NCBI RefSeq assembly: GCF_030160395.1
Contig: NZ_BSOG01000002.1
Coordinates: forward strand, 1,086,947 to 1,150,946
Length of the DNA stretch: 64,000 bases
DNA from: Chitinimonas prasina
Lineage (GTDB): Bacteria; Pseudomonadota; Gammaproteobacteria; Burkholderiales; Chitinimonadaceae
Direction of reading: 5' to 3'
Made by a program: the position numbers and the translations under genes. Numbering within the stretch: position 1 is the first letter of the stretch; each line of letters begins with the position of its first letter. Below, piece by piece: positions 17,010-26,582 of this stretch. The notes beneath the pieces are model-generated. The model worked only from the letters and a program-made list of their open reading frames with translations. It ran no database searches and was not told the origin of the DNA.

Positions 17010-18731
17010 ATGCCCATCAAATCCTTGATAGCCCTGATTCTGAGCCTGTTTGCCAACTTGGCCAGCGCCACAGGCAACCACGCTCGTGTGATGCCCACCC
17101 CTGCTGCGGCTGGCCCCTATCCTGTTGCCTGCAGCAATCTTGCGCTGGATACGGGGGCCATCGCCCAGGCCGGCGTCAGCCTCGATCAGCTCTGGGACGG
17201 TGCCATCGTCAACGGCCAGATGCGCTACCTCACCGAGGTACTGGCCCAGCCACAGGCGGCCATCAGCTTCAATCTGGCGGTTCCCGGCGACTACAGCCTG
17301 TATCCCCGCTTTGCCAATACTGCACTGCCCATGGTCTCGCTGGTGTGCTATCCCACCACCGCCAACAATCCCCGGCCGGATTACCTGCTGCCTGATGGCA
17401 GAGCCATACCGCATATGGATGGCGCGGGTGAGCTGCCGCTGTTTCCCGACAACAACCGCTACCCCCTGATCATGTACTCTCACGGCATGGGCGGCAGCCC
17501 GCTCAACGAGCATGCCCTGGGCAGCATTACCCGCTTTGCCAGCCACGGCTATGTGGTCATCAACCCGTTCCACGGTGATACCCGTATCAAGCAGGTAGAA
17601 ATCGAAGACCTCTCCGATCTGGGCGATTTGATCCTCAACTTCGACGAATACGTGGAGCTGCAGGCATTGCGGCCGCTGGCGATCAGCGCCGCCATTACCG
17701 ATCTGCTTAACCGCCCTGGCTATCGCGACCGCATTCACCCCGACCAGATAGGCGGCTTTGGCGGCAGCCTGGGCGGCGAAGCACTGATGCTCAGCCTGGG
17801 TGCCGAGCTGACCCGCAATCTGAATCTGGATTCCCGCCCGGTTGCACAGGACGCCCGCATCAAGGCGATCGCCACCTTTGTCCCCTACGCTGGCCAGAGC
17901 TTCCTGCCAGCCTTCGGCCGTGGCCAGGAGAGCGCCAGCCGCATCACCCGTCCCGTCATGGCCATTGCCGGCACGGCCGATCTAGTAGCGCCCCTGTCCA
18001 TGTCGCTCAAGGCGGTCGAGAAAATGCGCGGGAGCCGTTACTTCGTGCAACTAAGGGACGTGCCCCATCAATACCTGCCCGAGTATGCCAACGATATCTA
18101 CGGCTGGACCATTCCCTTCTTCGATGCCTATCTCAAAGGTGACACCACGGCACTGAGCAAGCTGGTACAAACGGCCAGCATCGCCAATGGCAAAACCGAT
18201 ACCCTGCTGCTCGATGCCACCTTGCCACGCAGCGTGGCGCCAGGCCAGATACTGATTACCGAATACGTCAACAGTCGGACCGGCAACTACCTGACTGCCA
18301 TTGATGCTGCCGAGATAGACCTGATGGCCGCCTATGCCGGCCAGGGCTGGGTTGCCAGCGGCCAGCGCTTCAAGGCCTGGCAGGCAGCGCCGCAGGGGCT
18401 GAACAGCCAGGCCATCTGCCGCTTCTACCACGCCGGCCCGGTGGTACTGGGCGGGGGCGACAGCCTCTACTACTCACCCGACCAGGCGCTGTGCGAGTGG
18501 GGCAAGACCCTGCCAGACTGGCTCTATATGGGCCACCCGCTCTACCTGGCCCTGCCCGGGCCGGACGGTAGCTGCCCCAGTGGCACGCTGGCGATCAGCC
18601 GCAGCTACAACAATGCCCACCTTCGTGGGGGCGACCTCAACTATCGTTTCAGCAGCAGTAGCAGCGAGCTTATCCGGCTGTCGGCGCAGGGTTGGCTGGA
18701 GGAAGCCACCGAACTGTGCGCACCACTTTGA
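17010..18731 (+). CDS. Secreted alpha/beta hydrolase
   Basis: 573-residue exported hydrolase (signal LIALILSLFANLASA-TG). The alpha/beta fold covers roughly residues 135-390: oxyanion region PLIMYSHGMGGSP and nucleophile Ser253 in GGFGGSLGGEA; family context is dienelactone hydrolase/PAF acetylhydrolase-like. The C-terminal 180 residues contain the module often found at the end of secreted bacterial enzymes (ITEYVNSRTGNYLTA and a GWVASGQRFKAW end) plus Cys-containing repeats. Substrate unknown; an ester is expected. The thioesterase gene starts three bases after its stop. Confidence 0.82.
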   Translation: MPIKSLIALILSLFANLASATGNHARVMPTPAAAGPYPVACSNLALDTGAIAQAGVSLDQLWDGAIVNGQMRYLTEVLAQPQAAISFNLAVPGDYSLYPRFANTALPMVSLVCYPTTANNPRPDYLLPDGRAIPHMDGAGELPLFPDNNRYPLIMYSHGMGGSPLNEHALGSITRFASHGYVVINPFHGDTRIKQVEIEDLSDLGDLILNFDEYVELQALRPLAISAAITDLLNRPGYRDRIHPDQIGGFGGSLGGEALMLSLGAELTRNLNLDSRPVAQDARIKAIATFVPYAGQSFLPAFGRGQESASRITRPVMAIAGTADLVAPLSMSLKAVEKMRGSRYFVQLRDVPHQYLPEYANDIYGWTIPFFDAYLKGDTTALSKLVQTASIANGKTDTLLLDATLPRSVAPGQILITEYVNSRTGNYLTAIDAAEIDLMAAYAGQGWVASGQRFKAWQAAPQGLNSQAICRFYHAGPVVLGGGDSLYYSPDQALCEWGKTLPDWLYMGHPLYLALPGPDGSCPSGTLAISRSYNNAHLRGGDLNYRFSSSSSELIRLSAQGWLEEATELCAPL

Positions 18732-18734
18732 GCC

Positions 18735-19124
18735 ATGTCCCATACCCTGCATAAAACCGTCTGCACCTTTCATTGCGATGCTTACGGCCACGTCAACAAT
18801 GCCCGCTATCTGGAATTTCTGGATGAAGCCCGCCAAAACCTGACCGACCTGGCCTGGTTTGGCTCTCAGGGCATCATGGTGGTGGTCAGCCGCATCGATA
18901 TCCGCTATGTCAGGCCTGCCAAGCTGGGCGACACACTGGCCATAGAGACGGAACTGATCGAGCTGGGCGAGCGCCAAGGCGTGCTGCAGCAGCTTATCAG
19001 CCGAGGTGGCAAGACAGTGGCGATGGCCGATGTCACCGTCGCCTGCCTGTCGGCCAGCAGCCCGCGCCCCCTGCTGCTGGACGGCGAGCTACGAGCCCGG
19101 TTCGAGGCGATGCGCAAGGGTTAG
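18735..19124 (+). CDS. Acyl-CoA thioesterase, 4-hydroxybenzoyl-CoA thioesterase family
   Basis: 129-residue hotdog-fold thioesterase. The catalytic-helix motif with its Asp is present (HCDAYGHVNNARYLEFLDEAR). It hydrolyses acyl-CoA thioesters; the acyl preference cannot be read from sequence. The gene starts three bases after the hydrolase stop and is probably translated from the same message. Confidence 0.9.
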   Translation: MSHTLHKTVCTFHCDAYGHVNNARYLEFLDEARQNLTDLAWFGSQGIMVVVSRIDIRYVRPAKLGDTLAIETELIELGERQGVLQQLISRGGKTVAMADVTVACLSASSPRPLLLDGELRARFEAMRKG

Positions 19125-19126
19125 CA

Positions 19127-19151
19127 GGCCTGGCTATCTCACTGCCAGGCC
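19127..19151. terminator. Hairpin between convergent thioesterase and subtilase genes
   Basis: GGCCTGGC / GCCAGGCC arms (8 bp) with a nine-base loop sit in the 59-base gap between convergent genes. There is no T-run, so termination strength is doubtful. Confidence 0.35.
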
Positions 19152-19183
19152 CGCTGCTGCTAACGCTTAAGCCTTAGAGCCTG

Positions 19184-21019
19184 TCAACCTTGCTGGCCCA
19201 GCAAGGCCAGCGTGGCCTTGGGGTTGATCAGGTTTACCCGGCCCCTGCGCTCTGCGCCTTTCAGTATCAGCGCCTTGGCCTCGGCTACCGTCAGCTCAGG
19301 CTTGATGGCAAACAGCTTGCCAGCAAGATTGGCCACCTGTGGAGAGGCCATCGAAGTGCCGGAGAGCTTGATCTTCTCGCCACCTGGCATATAGCTGTCC
19401 ACCTCAAAGCCGTTGGCGTGTACTACCACGGTCTTGCCAAAGCTAGAGAAGCCGGTCTCGGTGCCTGCCTGGTCCACAGCGCCCACAGTAATCAGATTGG
19501 GCAACTCCAGCCCCGCCGGGATGTACTGGGCGAAATCCGCGCTGTTGTCCTCATTCCCCGCACCTGCCACAAACAGGATGTCCGGTGCGCCTTTCATGGC
19601 CGACTCCAGTGCCTGCTTCTCGATCTCGAACAGCTTGTTGGCCATCTGCTTGCGCTCATCCGGCGTCTTGCCCACGTTGTGGTAGGCCAGCGCACCTTCA
19701 TAGGCGCCAGGGCCATAACGCCAGCTCATATTGACCACCCGTGTCCCAGCCTTGCGGAAGCTGTCCACCGCCGCCTGATAGGCAGCCGCCGTACGCTTGG
19801 CGCGCTCCTCGGTAGGCAGTTGCGGCACGATGCTGTGGCTCCAGTGCATACCCACAGCGGTCACCCGCGCAAACGGGTTGCCCTCAACGGCAATACCCGC
19901 CACGTGCGTGCCATGCACCCACATGCCCAGCGCGCCCAGATCTTCCTGGAACTGCTTGACCTCGCCCTGCTGCAGTGTGCCTATGCGCTGCTTCAGCAGC
20001 TTGGCCTCGGGTGAGTCGATAGCGGCACGCATATCGAGCGAGCCCTTCATATACTGCTTGAGGCTGCCCATACGAGCCTCCGCCTCGCCCATGGGGCGCA
20101 CCAGCGCGGGTACCAGCCTGGCATCCTGGTCAAAGGCAATGCCACGGACGCTGGCCGTCTTGAACAGGTCCACATCGGTACCGCTGTCCCATATGCCCAC
20201 TACCACCGGGCTAGCCTTGGCCTCGGCCGGCAAACTCACCAGGCGTGGTGACCAGAGATCCTGCTTGGCCACCTGGTTTTTGTCCACCAGTTGCTGCAGT
20301 ACCGCCACCATGTCGTCACGGAACACCAGGGTGTGGTCGAACATATTGCGCACCGACACAATGCCGGTCACCACACTGGCAGGCACATTCAGCTTGAGGT
20401 TGCTGGCGGCCGGGTCCAGGCTGTTCTTGATGCTGCCCATGACAACATTGCGCGACATCAACTCCAGGCTACCCTTGGCCCCCTTGAGGCTATCCCCCAC
20501 CACATCCCAAGGCATACCCCCCCACTGGGCGGCCAGGCTGGCCCTGACGGCGGCTTTTTGCTTCTCGTCATTACCGCCCTGCTGCCGCGCCAGCAGGATA
20601 GCTTCGCTGGAGACGCCAGACAGCAGCTTGTCTGCCGCCTTCTCCTGTTGCTCACGCACCTCGCGCAGCAAGGCAGCCGCCTGGGCATAGTTGCCACGAT
20701 AGGTGGCTATCTGCGCCCGGGCCGACAACATGCCGGTGCGGGTTGCACGGTCGCGGATATCGTATTGCGCCAGATCATCGGCCAGGTCCTTGTCCAGCGT
20801 GGTCAGCACCGCATCCATGTCACCCTTGGCGCCTTCAATCAGCTCACTGGGCAGTTTGGAAATCACATAGCTACGGCGGGGTAGCTCGTCCGCCTTGCTG
20901 ATGACCTGCCTGGCCTGCTTGGCGACCGGCGCCGTGGCCGTGTCGGCCAGCACCAGCGGGGTTGTGGCCATCACGCCCATGGTGGTTGCAATCAAGGTGC
21001 ACAATATCTTCTTCTGCAT
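19184..21019 (-). CDS. Secreted S8 family serine protease
   Basis: 611-residue subtilase with a Sec signal (TLIATTMGVMATTPLVLA-DT). The catalytic triad is complete: Asp278 (VVVGIWDSGTDVD), His369 (WVHGTHVAGIA), Ser556 (SGTSMASPQ), and the oxyanion Asn489 (AGAGNEDN). Two features are unusual: about 250 helical residues lie before the catalytic core, not resembling the usual I9 propeptide, and a helical insertion of about 60 residues separates Asp278 from His369. A CAGGAGA ribosome site precedes the ATG. Probable extracellular or periplasmic proteolysis. Confidence 0.92.
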   Translation of the reverse strand: MQKKILCTLIATTMGVMATTPLVLADTATAPVAKQARQVISKADELPRRSYVISKLPSELIEGAKGDMDAVLTTLDKDLADDLAQYDIRDRATRTGMLSARAQIATYRGNYAQAAALLREVREQQEKAADKLLSGVSSEAILLARQQGGNDEKQKAAVRASLAAQWGGMPWDVVGDSLKGAKGSLELMSRNVVMGSIKNSLDPAASNLKLNVPASVVTGIVSVRNMFDHTLVFRDDMVAVLQQLVDKNQVAKQDLWSPRLVSLPAEAKASPVVVGIWDSGTDVDLFKTASVRGIAFDQDARLVPALVRPMGEAEARMGSLKQYMKGSLDMRAAIDSPEAKLLKQRIGTLQQGEVKQFQEDLGALGMWVHGTHVAGIAVEGNPFARVTAVGMHWSHSIVPQLPTEERAKRTAAAYQAAVDSFRKAGTRVVNMSWRYGPGAYEGALAYHNVGKTPDERKQMANKLFEIEKQALESAMKGAPDILFVAGAGNEDNSADFAQYIPAGLELPNLITVGAVDQAGTETGFSSFGKTVVVHANGFEVDSYMPGGEKIKLSGTSMASPQVANLAGKLFAIKPELTVAEAKALILKGAERRGRVNLINPKATLALLGQQG

Positions 21020-21190
21020 GGTCAGGTCTCCTGTTTGGGACCCTCAGTGTCTTGCCAAAACCCAGGCCGCACCAAGCCAATGCGACGAAGTACGACTTTC
21101 GTGTCCCGAGCTGCGAATCATGTCATCAGCTACATGCAGACAGGCAGCCTCGGTCCGGCGAAACATCCAGCCACCCGCTAAACTTCGGCC

Positions 21191-22459
21191 ATGCCAGAAC
21201 TGACGCCGATATTGAGTCACCCTGTACTCGCCCCGCTACCCGCCTTCATCACCAGCCTGGCGCTGGGTTTGCTGATGGGGCTGGAGCGCGAGCGTAGCCT
21301 AGCCGCGCATGCCGGCCTGCGTACCTTTGCGCTCACCGCCATGCTGGGCACGCTGTGTGCGCTGCTAGCGCAGTTGCTGGGCAATAGCTGGCTGATCGCT
21401 GCCGGCCTGCTCTGCGTCGCCCTGGTCATTGTCAGCGCCTACCTGCTCAAGCCCACCAGCAATAACGACCCTGGCACCACTACGCAGATCGCGCTGGTAC
21501 TGTGTTTCTGCCTGGGTGTGCTGTGCTGGCATGAGCAGCGTACCCTGGCCGTCATGCTGGGCATCACCGCCACGGTCTTGCTGCACTTCAAGGCCGAACT
21601 CTCCGGCCTGGCCCAGCGCCTGAGCATGGACGATCTGCGCAGCATGTTGCAGTTCGCCGTGCTCAGCCTGGTGATACTACCGATCCTGCCCAATCAGGAT
21701 TTCGGCCCCTATGCCGCGTTCAACCCCTACCAGACCTGGCTGATGGTGGTGCTGATCTCCGGCGTGGGGCTGGCCGGCTACCTGGCGCTACGCTGGTTTG
21801 GCGAACGCGCCGGCACCCTGATTGCCGGCATGCTGGGCGGCCTGGTATCCAGCACCGCCACCACGCTGGCCCACGCCCGCCAAGCCAGGCAGAACCCCAG
21901 CAACATTCAGTTCAATGCCACGGTAGTGGCACTGGCCAACCTCACCGTACTGGCACGGCTTTCCATCGTGGGTGCGGTGGCCGCACCGGCACTGGCAGGC
22001 GCACTGGCCACCATCATGGGCAGCGGTCTGCTGCTGGGCCTGCTGGTCATCCTGCCGCAACTGCGCAAGCAGGCCGACACCCACGCTGCGGCCGCCGCCA
22101 GCAACCCGACCGAGCTCAAGACAGCGCTGGCCTTTGCGCTGGTCTATAGCATCGTCCTGCTGGCCTCCAGTTGGCTCAGCCAGGTTGCCGGCAACAGCGG
22201 GCTTTATGTTGTCGCGCTGCTGTCAGGTGCGACCGATGTCGATGCCATTACCCTCTCCAGCCTGCGCATGTTCAACCAGCAACGGCTGCTCAGCGACGTC
22301 GCACTCACTGCCATCACCCTGGCCGTACTGGCCAATACGCTGTTCAAGCTGGGCATGGCCTTCAGCATAGGCGGTGCTGCTTTCGGCAAGCGCCTGCTAT
22401 GGCCCATGCTGGCGGCAGGCCTCGGCAGCATCGTTGCCCTATTGATATATACGGGCTGA
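21191..22459 (+). CDS. MgtC/SapB family membrane protein with DUF4010 domain
   Basis: 422-residue polytopic inner-membrane protein. The N-terminal third is MgtC/SapB-like (LALGLLMGLERERS, GLRTFALTAMLG) and the rest is DUF4010 (MLGGLVSSTATTLAHA, LLSGATDVDAITLS). About twelve hydrophobic segments. Role unknown; magnesium stress and transport functions have been proposed for relatives. No clear ribosome site before the ATG. Confidence 0.87.
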   Translation: MPELTPILSHPVLAPLPAFITSLALGLLMGLERERSLAAHAGLRTFALTAMLGTLCALLAQLLGNSWLIAAGLLCVALVIVSAYLLKPTSNNDPGTTTQIALVLCFCLGVLCWHEQRTLAVMLGITATVLLHFKAELSGLAQRLSMDDLRSMLQFAVLSLVILPILPNQDFGPYAAFNPYQTWLMVVLISGVGLAGYLALRWFGERAGTLIAGMLGGLVSSTATTLAHARQARQNPSNIQFNATVVALANLTVLARLSIVGAVAAPALAGALATIMGSGLLLGLLVILPQLRKQADTHAAAAASNPTELKTALAFALVYSIVLLASSWLSQVAGNSGLYVVALLSGATDVDAITLSSLRMFNQQRLLSDVALTAITLAVLANTLFKLGMAFSIGGAAFGKRLLWPMLAAGLGSIVALLIYTG

Positions 22460-22615
22460 CTTGTTGCACTGTTTGGCGCATTCTTGCGGCAGCGCAACAT
22501 TCCCTTCGTATCAAGCAGTCACACTAGGGCGTTCAACGGCTAGTTACCGTTCCGTGCCCTATGCCCGCCATCGCGGGAGGTGGACTTTTTCGACGATTAC
22601 CCAGGACGTTTACGC

Positions 22616-23389
22616 ATGAACACCCTGATCAATCTGCAAGGCAAGCGTGGTCTGGTGGTCGGCATAGCCAATCGCCAGAGCATAGCCTGGGCCTGTGCGC
22701 AGGCATTGCGCGACGGGGGCGCCGAGCTGGGCGTTACCTGGCTCAACGACAAGGCCCGCCCCCATGTCGAGCCCCTGGCTCAGGAACTGGGCGCCAGCCT
22801 GTGCCTGCCACTGGACGTAGAAGACGACGCCCAACTGGCTGCTGTGTTCGAGGCCGTAGCGCAGCAATGGGGCCAACTGGATTTTCTGCTGCACTCCATC
22901 GCCTTTGCCCCCAAGGACGATCTGCACGGCAGGGTGGTGGACTGCTCGCGCGAAGGCTTTGCCCGGGCCATGGATGTGTCCTGCCATTCGCTGCTGCGCA
23001 TGGCCCGCCTGGCCGAACCGCTGATGGTCAACGGTGGCAGCATCATTACCATGAGCTACCTGGGCGCGGAAGAAGTCATACCGCAATACGGCATGATGGG
23101 GCCGGTCAAGGCCGCGCTGGAAGCGGCCACCCGCTATCTCGCGGTGGAGCTGGGCGCCTGGGGTATACGGGTCAACGCCATTTCGCCGGGCCCGCTGTCC
23201 ACTCGCGCCGCCTCGGGCATCGCCCACTTCGATCAACTGCTGCAGGATGCCAACCAGCGCGCCCCTCTGCATCGGCCGGTGGGCATCGCCGATGTGGGGC
23301 CGCTATGCGCGTTTCTGGCCAGCGATGCCGGGCAGGCCATCACAGGTGGCACGCTCTATGTCGATGGCGGCCTGCATCTACTCAACTGA
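22616..23389 (+). CDS. fabI: Enoyl-ACP reductase FabI-type (SDR)
   Basis: 257-residue short-chain dehydrogenase of the FabI class: nucleotide-binding start GKRGLVVGIANRQSIAW (the FabI-type Gly motif), SIAFAPKDDLHG, and the active site SYLGAEEVIPQY-GMMGPVK with the Tyr-x6-Lys spacing of enoyl reductases. C-terminal SGIAHFDQL matches the substrate loop. The start MNTLINLQGKR is set where homology begins, with AGGA upstream. It sits directly before maoC-pta and ackA, a grouping seen in other betaproteobacteria, and may be a second FabI tied to short-chain acyl metabolism, not the main fatty acid enzyme (inference). Confidence 0.88.
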   Translation: MNTLINLQGKRGLVVGIANRQSIAWACAQALRDGGAELGVTWLNDKARPHVEPLAQELGASLCLPLDVEDDAQLAAVFEAVAQQWGQLDFLLHSIAFAPKDDLHGRVVDCSREGFARAMDVSCHSLLRMARLAEPLMVNGGSIITMSYLGAEEVIPQYGMMGPVKAALEAATRYLAVELGAWGIRVNAISPGPLSTRAASGIAHFDQLLQDANQRAPLHRPVGIADVGPLCAFLASDAGQAITGGTLYVDGGLHLLN

Positions 23390-23412
23390 CGTCTTGATGG
23401 AAAGCACCACCC

Positions 23413-24834
23413 ATGTCCAATCTCATGCCTGATACCAGCGACGATCTGGGATTGATACGCAACCGGGTATTCGACGAAATCGCCATCGGCGACAGCGCCA
23501 CCATAGAACGGACGCTGACCCGCGAAGATATCCAGCTTTTCGCCATCCTGTCCGGCGACGTCAACCCCCAGCATGTCGATCCTGAGTTTGCCGCCTCTAC
23601 CCGCTTCCATGGTGTCATCGCGCATGGCATGTGGGGCGGCGCATTGATCTCGGCCGTGCTGGGCACCCGCCTGCCCGGCCCTGGCACCATCTACCTGGGG
23701 CAAACCCTCAGGTTCCGCGCACCGGTACGCATAGGCGACACACTGCGCATCACGGTGGAAGTCACCGCCCGCGAACCCGAGCACAAGCGGCTGACCCTGG
23801 CTTGCCGCTGCATCAACCAGGCAGCCGTCACTGTCATCGAGGGCGAAGCCGATGTGATTGCGCCGACCGAACGTATCGTCCGCCCCCGCGCCACCCTGCC
23901 AGAGGTGCGCCTCAATGTCGGGGCCGGTGCGACCCGGCTACTGGAATTCGTCAAACCGCTTAGCGCCATACGCATGGCTGTGGTGCACCCCTGCGATGAG
24001 ATCAGCCTCAATGCTGCGCTCGATGCCCATGCGCTAGGCCTGATCGAGCCGGTGCTGATCGCCCCGCTGCATCGCTTGCAAGCCCTGGCCGACAAGCTGG
24101 GACGCAGCCTGGCTGGCATACAGATCGAAGAGGCCGCCCACAGCCATGCCGCCGCTGCCCACGCGGTTGACATGGCCGACAAGGGCCTGGTGGAAGCCAT
24201 CATGAAGGGCAGCCTGCATACCGATGAATTCCTCGGCCCTATTGTTCGCAGCAGCCAGCTGCGCACCAAGCGCCGCCTCACCCATTGCTTCCTGATGCAG
24301 ACGCCGAGCTATCCCCGCCCCTTCATCCTGACCGACGCCGCCGTCAACATCGCCCCGACGCTGGAGGAAAAAGCCGACATCGTGCGCAACGCCATTGATC
24401 TGGCCCATGCCGTGGGTGTGGCAGAACCCCGCGTCGCCATTCTGGCCGCAGTGGAAACCATCAATGCCAAGATGCCTGCCACCCTGGACGCCGCTGCCCT
24501 GTGCAAGATGGCCGATAGAGGCCAGATCAGTGGTGGCCTGCTGGATGGCCCGCTGGCCTTCGACAATGCCGTCTCCATCGCGGCGGCCCGCATCAAGGGC
24601 ATCGTCTCGCCCGTGGCAGGCCAGGCCGATGTGCTGGTCGTGCCCGATCTGGAAAGCGGCAACCTGCTGGCCAAGCAGCTCGAATATCTGGGCGACGCCG
24701 AATCTGCCGGCATCGTACTCGGCGCTCGTCTGCCCATCGTCCTGACCAGCCGGGCCGACTCCCTCGCCTCAAGGCTGGCCTCCTGTGCCTTGGCCGTCTT
24801 GCTGGCACACCGCTACCGGCTCAACCCACCATGA
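23413..24834 (+). CDS. Fused MaoC-like enoyl-CoA hydratase / phosphate acyltransferase
   Basis: 473-residue two-domain enzyme. Residues 1-150 are a MaoC-type hotdog hydratase (FAILSGDVNPQHVDPEFA, GVIAHGMWGGAL). Residues 170-473 are a phosphate acetyl/butyryltransferase domain (GSLHTDEFLGPIV, RRLTHCFLM, PVAGQADVLVVPDLESGNLLAKQL). The fusion would link hydration of enoyl-CoA to release of acyl phosphate. The acyl phosphate can be passed to the kinase whose ATG overlaps this stop by four bases (ATGA). A GGAAAG ribosome site precedes the start. Confidence 0.92.
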   Translation: MSNLMPDTSDDLGLIRNRVFDEIAIGDSATIERTLTREDIQLFAILSGDVNPQHVDPEFAASTRFHGVIAHGMWGGALISAVLGTRLPGPGTIYLGQTLRFRAPVRIGDTLRITVEVTAREPEHKRLTLACRCINQAAVTVIEGEADVIAPTERIVRPRATLPEVRLNVGAGATRLLEFVKPLSAIRMAVVHPCDEISLNAALDAHALGLIEPVLIAPLHRLQALADKLGRSLAGIQIEEAAHSHAAAAHAVDMADKGLVEAIMKGSLHTDEFLGPIVRSSQLRTKRRLTHCFLMQTPSYPRPFILTDAAVNIAPTLEEKADIVRNAIDLAHAVGVAEPRVAILAAVETINAKMPATLDAAALCKMADRGQISGGLLDGPLAFDNAVSIAAARIKGIVSPVAGQADVLVVPDLESGNLLAKQLEYLGDAESAGIVLGARLPIVLTSRADSLASRLASCALAVLLAHRYRLNPP

Positions 24835-26000
24835 GCGCGCTGCTTGCCCTCAACGCCGGTTCATCCAGCATCAAGTTCGCCCTGTTTGATCTGGCAAACA
24901 CACCGCTGGCCATGCCCCCATTGTGGCAAGGGCAGGTCAGCGGCCTGCATGGGCCGCAACCACGTTATCAGGATGGCCTGACCGACCACCCCTTGCCGGT
25001 AGATCAGGCCTCAGCCATCCGGAGCGCCCTGCAGCATATCCTGGCGCAACTGCCCCGCCATCTGGGCGCACGTGCGCTGGCTGGCGTGGTGCACCGGGTC
25101 GTGCATGGTGGCGACCGCCATGTCGCCCCCACCCGGCTGGACCGCAGCACGCTGGCCGCCCTGCGCAGCCTGATACCGCTGGCTCCGCTGCACCAGCCCC
25201 ATGCGCTGGAGGCCATCGAACACTGCCAGGGCATGCTGCCCGCTACACCCCAGCTGGCCTGTTTCGATACCGCCTTCCACCATACCCTGCCCGAGGTGGA
25301 ACAGTTGCTGCCGCTACCGCCCGAGCTGCGCCAGCAGGGAATACGCCGCTATGGCTTCCACGGTCTCTCCTACCAGTATCTGGCCCAGGTGCTGCCACAG
25401 CGGCACGGTGATAGCGCCCAGGGACGGCTGCTCTGCGCCCATCTGGGCAGCGGCGCCAGCCTGTGTGCCATACAGGCAGGGCAAAGCGTTGCCACCACCA
25501 TGGGTTTCTCGGCGCTCGATGGCCTGATGATGGGCAGCCGCAGCGGCAGCATGGACCCAGGCGTGCTGCTGCACCTGCTGGATACCGCCCATTACAGCCC
25601 CGCCCAACTGGCCGATCTGCTGTATCGGCGCAGTGGCCTACTGGGTATGTCCGGCCTTTCTGCCGATACCCGCGTACTGCTGCAACAGGAAGCCGAACAC
25701 CCGGGCGCCAGGCAGGCGCTGGCGCTCTATGTCAGGCGTATTGTGCGGGAGTGTGGCGCGCTGGTCGCCGTAATGGGTGGGCTGGACATGCTGGCCTTTA
25801 CCGCAGGGGTAGGCGAGCGTAGCGCAGAGATACGCCGTCGCATCTGTGAAGGCTTGGCCTGGTTGGGTATCAGCCTGGACGACAACGCCAACAAGGCGCA
25901 CGCCCGGTTGATCTCCAGCCCCGACAGCCGTATCAAGGTCGTGGTTGAGCCTACCCAGGAGGAATGGATGGCCGCCACGGCTGCCCGTGCCTTGCTATAG
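24831..26000 (+). CDS. ackA: Acetate/propionate kinase
   Basis: 389-residue acetokinase: phosphate-binding start ALNAGSSSIKFALF, VVHRVVHGGDRH, FDTAFHHTLPEV, YGFHGLSYQYL, AHLGSGASLCAI, GLMMGSRSGSMDP and FTAGVGERSAEIR are all in place. It interconverts acyl phosphate plus ADP with the carboxylate plus ATP. It is translationally coupled to maoC-pta through a four-base overlap, so the cluster can turn CoA-activated short acyl chains into ATP or recycle carboxylates. Confidence 0.95.
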   Translation: MSALLALNAGSSSIKFALFDLANTPLAMPPLWQGQVSGLHGPQPRYQDGLTDHPLPVDQASAIRSALQHILAQLPRHLGARALAGVVHRVVHGGDRHVAPTRLDRSTLAALRSLIPLAPLHQPHALEAIEHCQGMLPATPQLACFDTAFHHTLPEVEQLLPLPPELRQQGIRRYGFHGLSYQYLAQVLPQRHGDSAQGRLLCAHLGSGASLCAIQAGQSVATTMGFSALDGLMMGSRSGSMDPGVLLHLLDTAHYSPAQLADLLYRRSGLLGMSGLSADTRVLLQQEAEHPGARQALALYVRRIVRECGALVAVMGGLDMLAFTAGVGERSAEIRRRICEGLAWLGISLDDNANKAHARLISSPDSRIKVVVEPTQEEWMAATAARALL

Positions 26001-26005
26001 ATAAA

Positions 26006-26025
26006 CGCCATGCGAACGCATGGCG
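26006..26025. terminator. Hairpin between convergent ackA and tlpA genes
   Basis: CGCCATGC / GCATGGCG (8 bp) with loop GAAC. It lies alone in the 30-base gap between two convergent stops. No T-run follows on either strand, so this is only a candidate. Confidence 0.35.
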
Positions 26026-26030
26026 GATAC

Positions 26031-26582
26031 CTAGAGGAGTGGTTTCAGATAGGCATCCAGCTTGGCCTGATCCAGCCGCCCTGCATGGGCAGCTACCCGT
26101 TTGCCCTTGCTGTCGTAGATGGCCGTAAACGGTAAGGCGCCGACCTTGTTGCCCTCGGCACGCATCAGCTCCAGTGCGGCTTGCTCACCGACCAGCACCG
26201 GAAAATTGATACCGAATTCCTTGACGAACTTCTGCACATCCGCCGGATTATCGATGGCCAGGCCGACAAAGCGTACCTTGTCGCCCAGCTTCTTCTGGGT
26301 CGCCACAAACTCAGGCATCTCCTCGCGACAGGGCGCGCACCAGGTTGCCCAGAAGTTCACCACCAGCGGCTTGCCACGCCATTGTGCAAAGGCTTGTGGC
26401 TTGCCTTGCAGATCATTGAAGCCAGACTGCCATAGCCCGGCAGCCCCAGCCTGGGCCGGCAATGTGGCCGCATTGGCTTCGGCAATCAGGCTCTGCTGCT
26501 GGCCTTGGCGCATCCAGGCCGTGCCCAGGCCCAACACCAAGGCCGCTCCACCTACCAGGGCATATAGCGCAATCTTCTTCAT
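26031..26582 (-). CDS. TlpA-like thiol:disulfide reductase
   Basis: 183-residue membrane-anchored thioredoxin-fold protein: an N-terminal helix (ALVGGAALVLGLGTAWM), then the periplasmic domain with the motif NFWATWCAPCREEMPEF. TlpA/ResA-type reductants keep substrate cysteines reduced, for instance during cytochrome c maturation. Its ATG overlaps the dsbD stop (TGATG), so DsbD very likely supplies its electrons. Confidence 0.92.
   Translation of the reverse strand: MKKIALYALVGGAALVLGLGTAWMRQGQQQSLIAEANAATLPAQAGAAGLWQSGFNDLQGKPQAFAQWRGKPLVVNFWATWCAPCREEMPEFVATQKKLGDKVRFVGLAIDNPADVQKFVKEFGINFPVLVGEQAALELMRAEGNKVGALPFTAIYDSKGKRVAAHAGRLDQAKLDAYLKPLL

Noticed and set aside
16848-17738. Long in-frame upstream extension of the exported Bcp gene
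   Set aside because: It is antisense to the hydrolase gene and would bury the signal peptide; the start at 16847 has a ribosome site.
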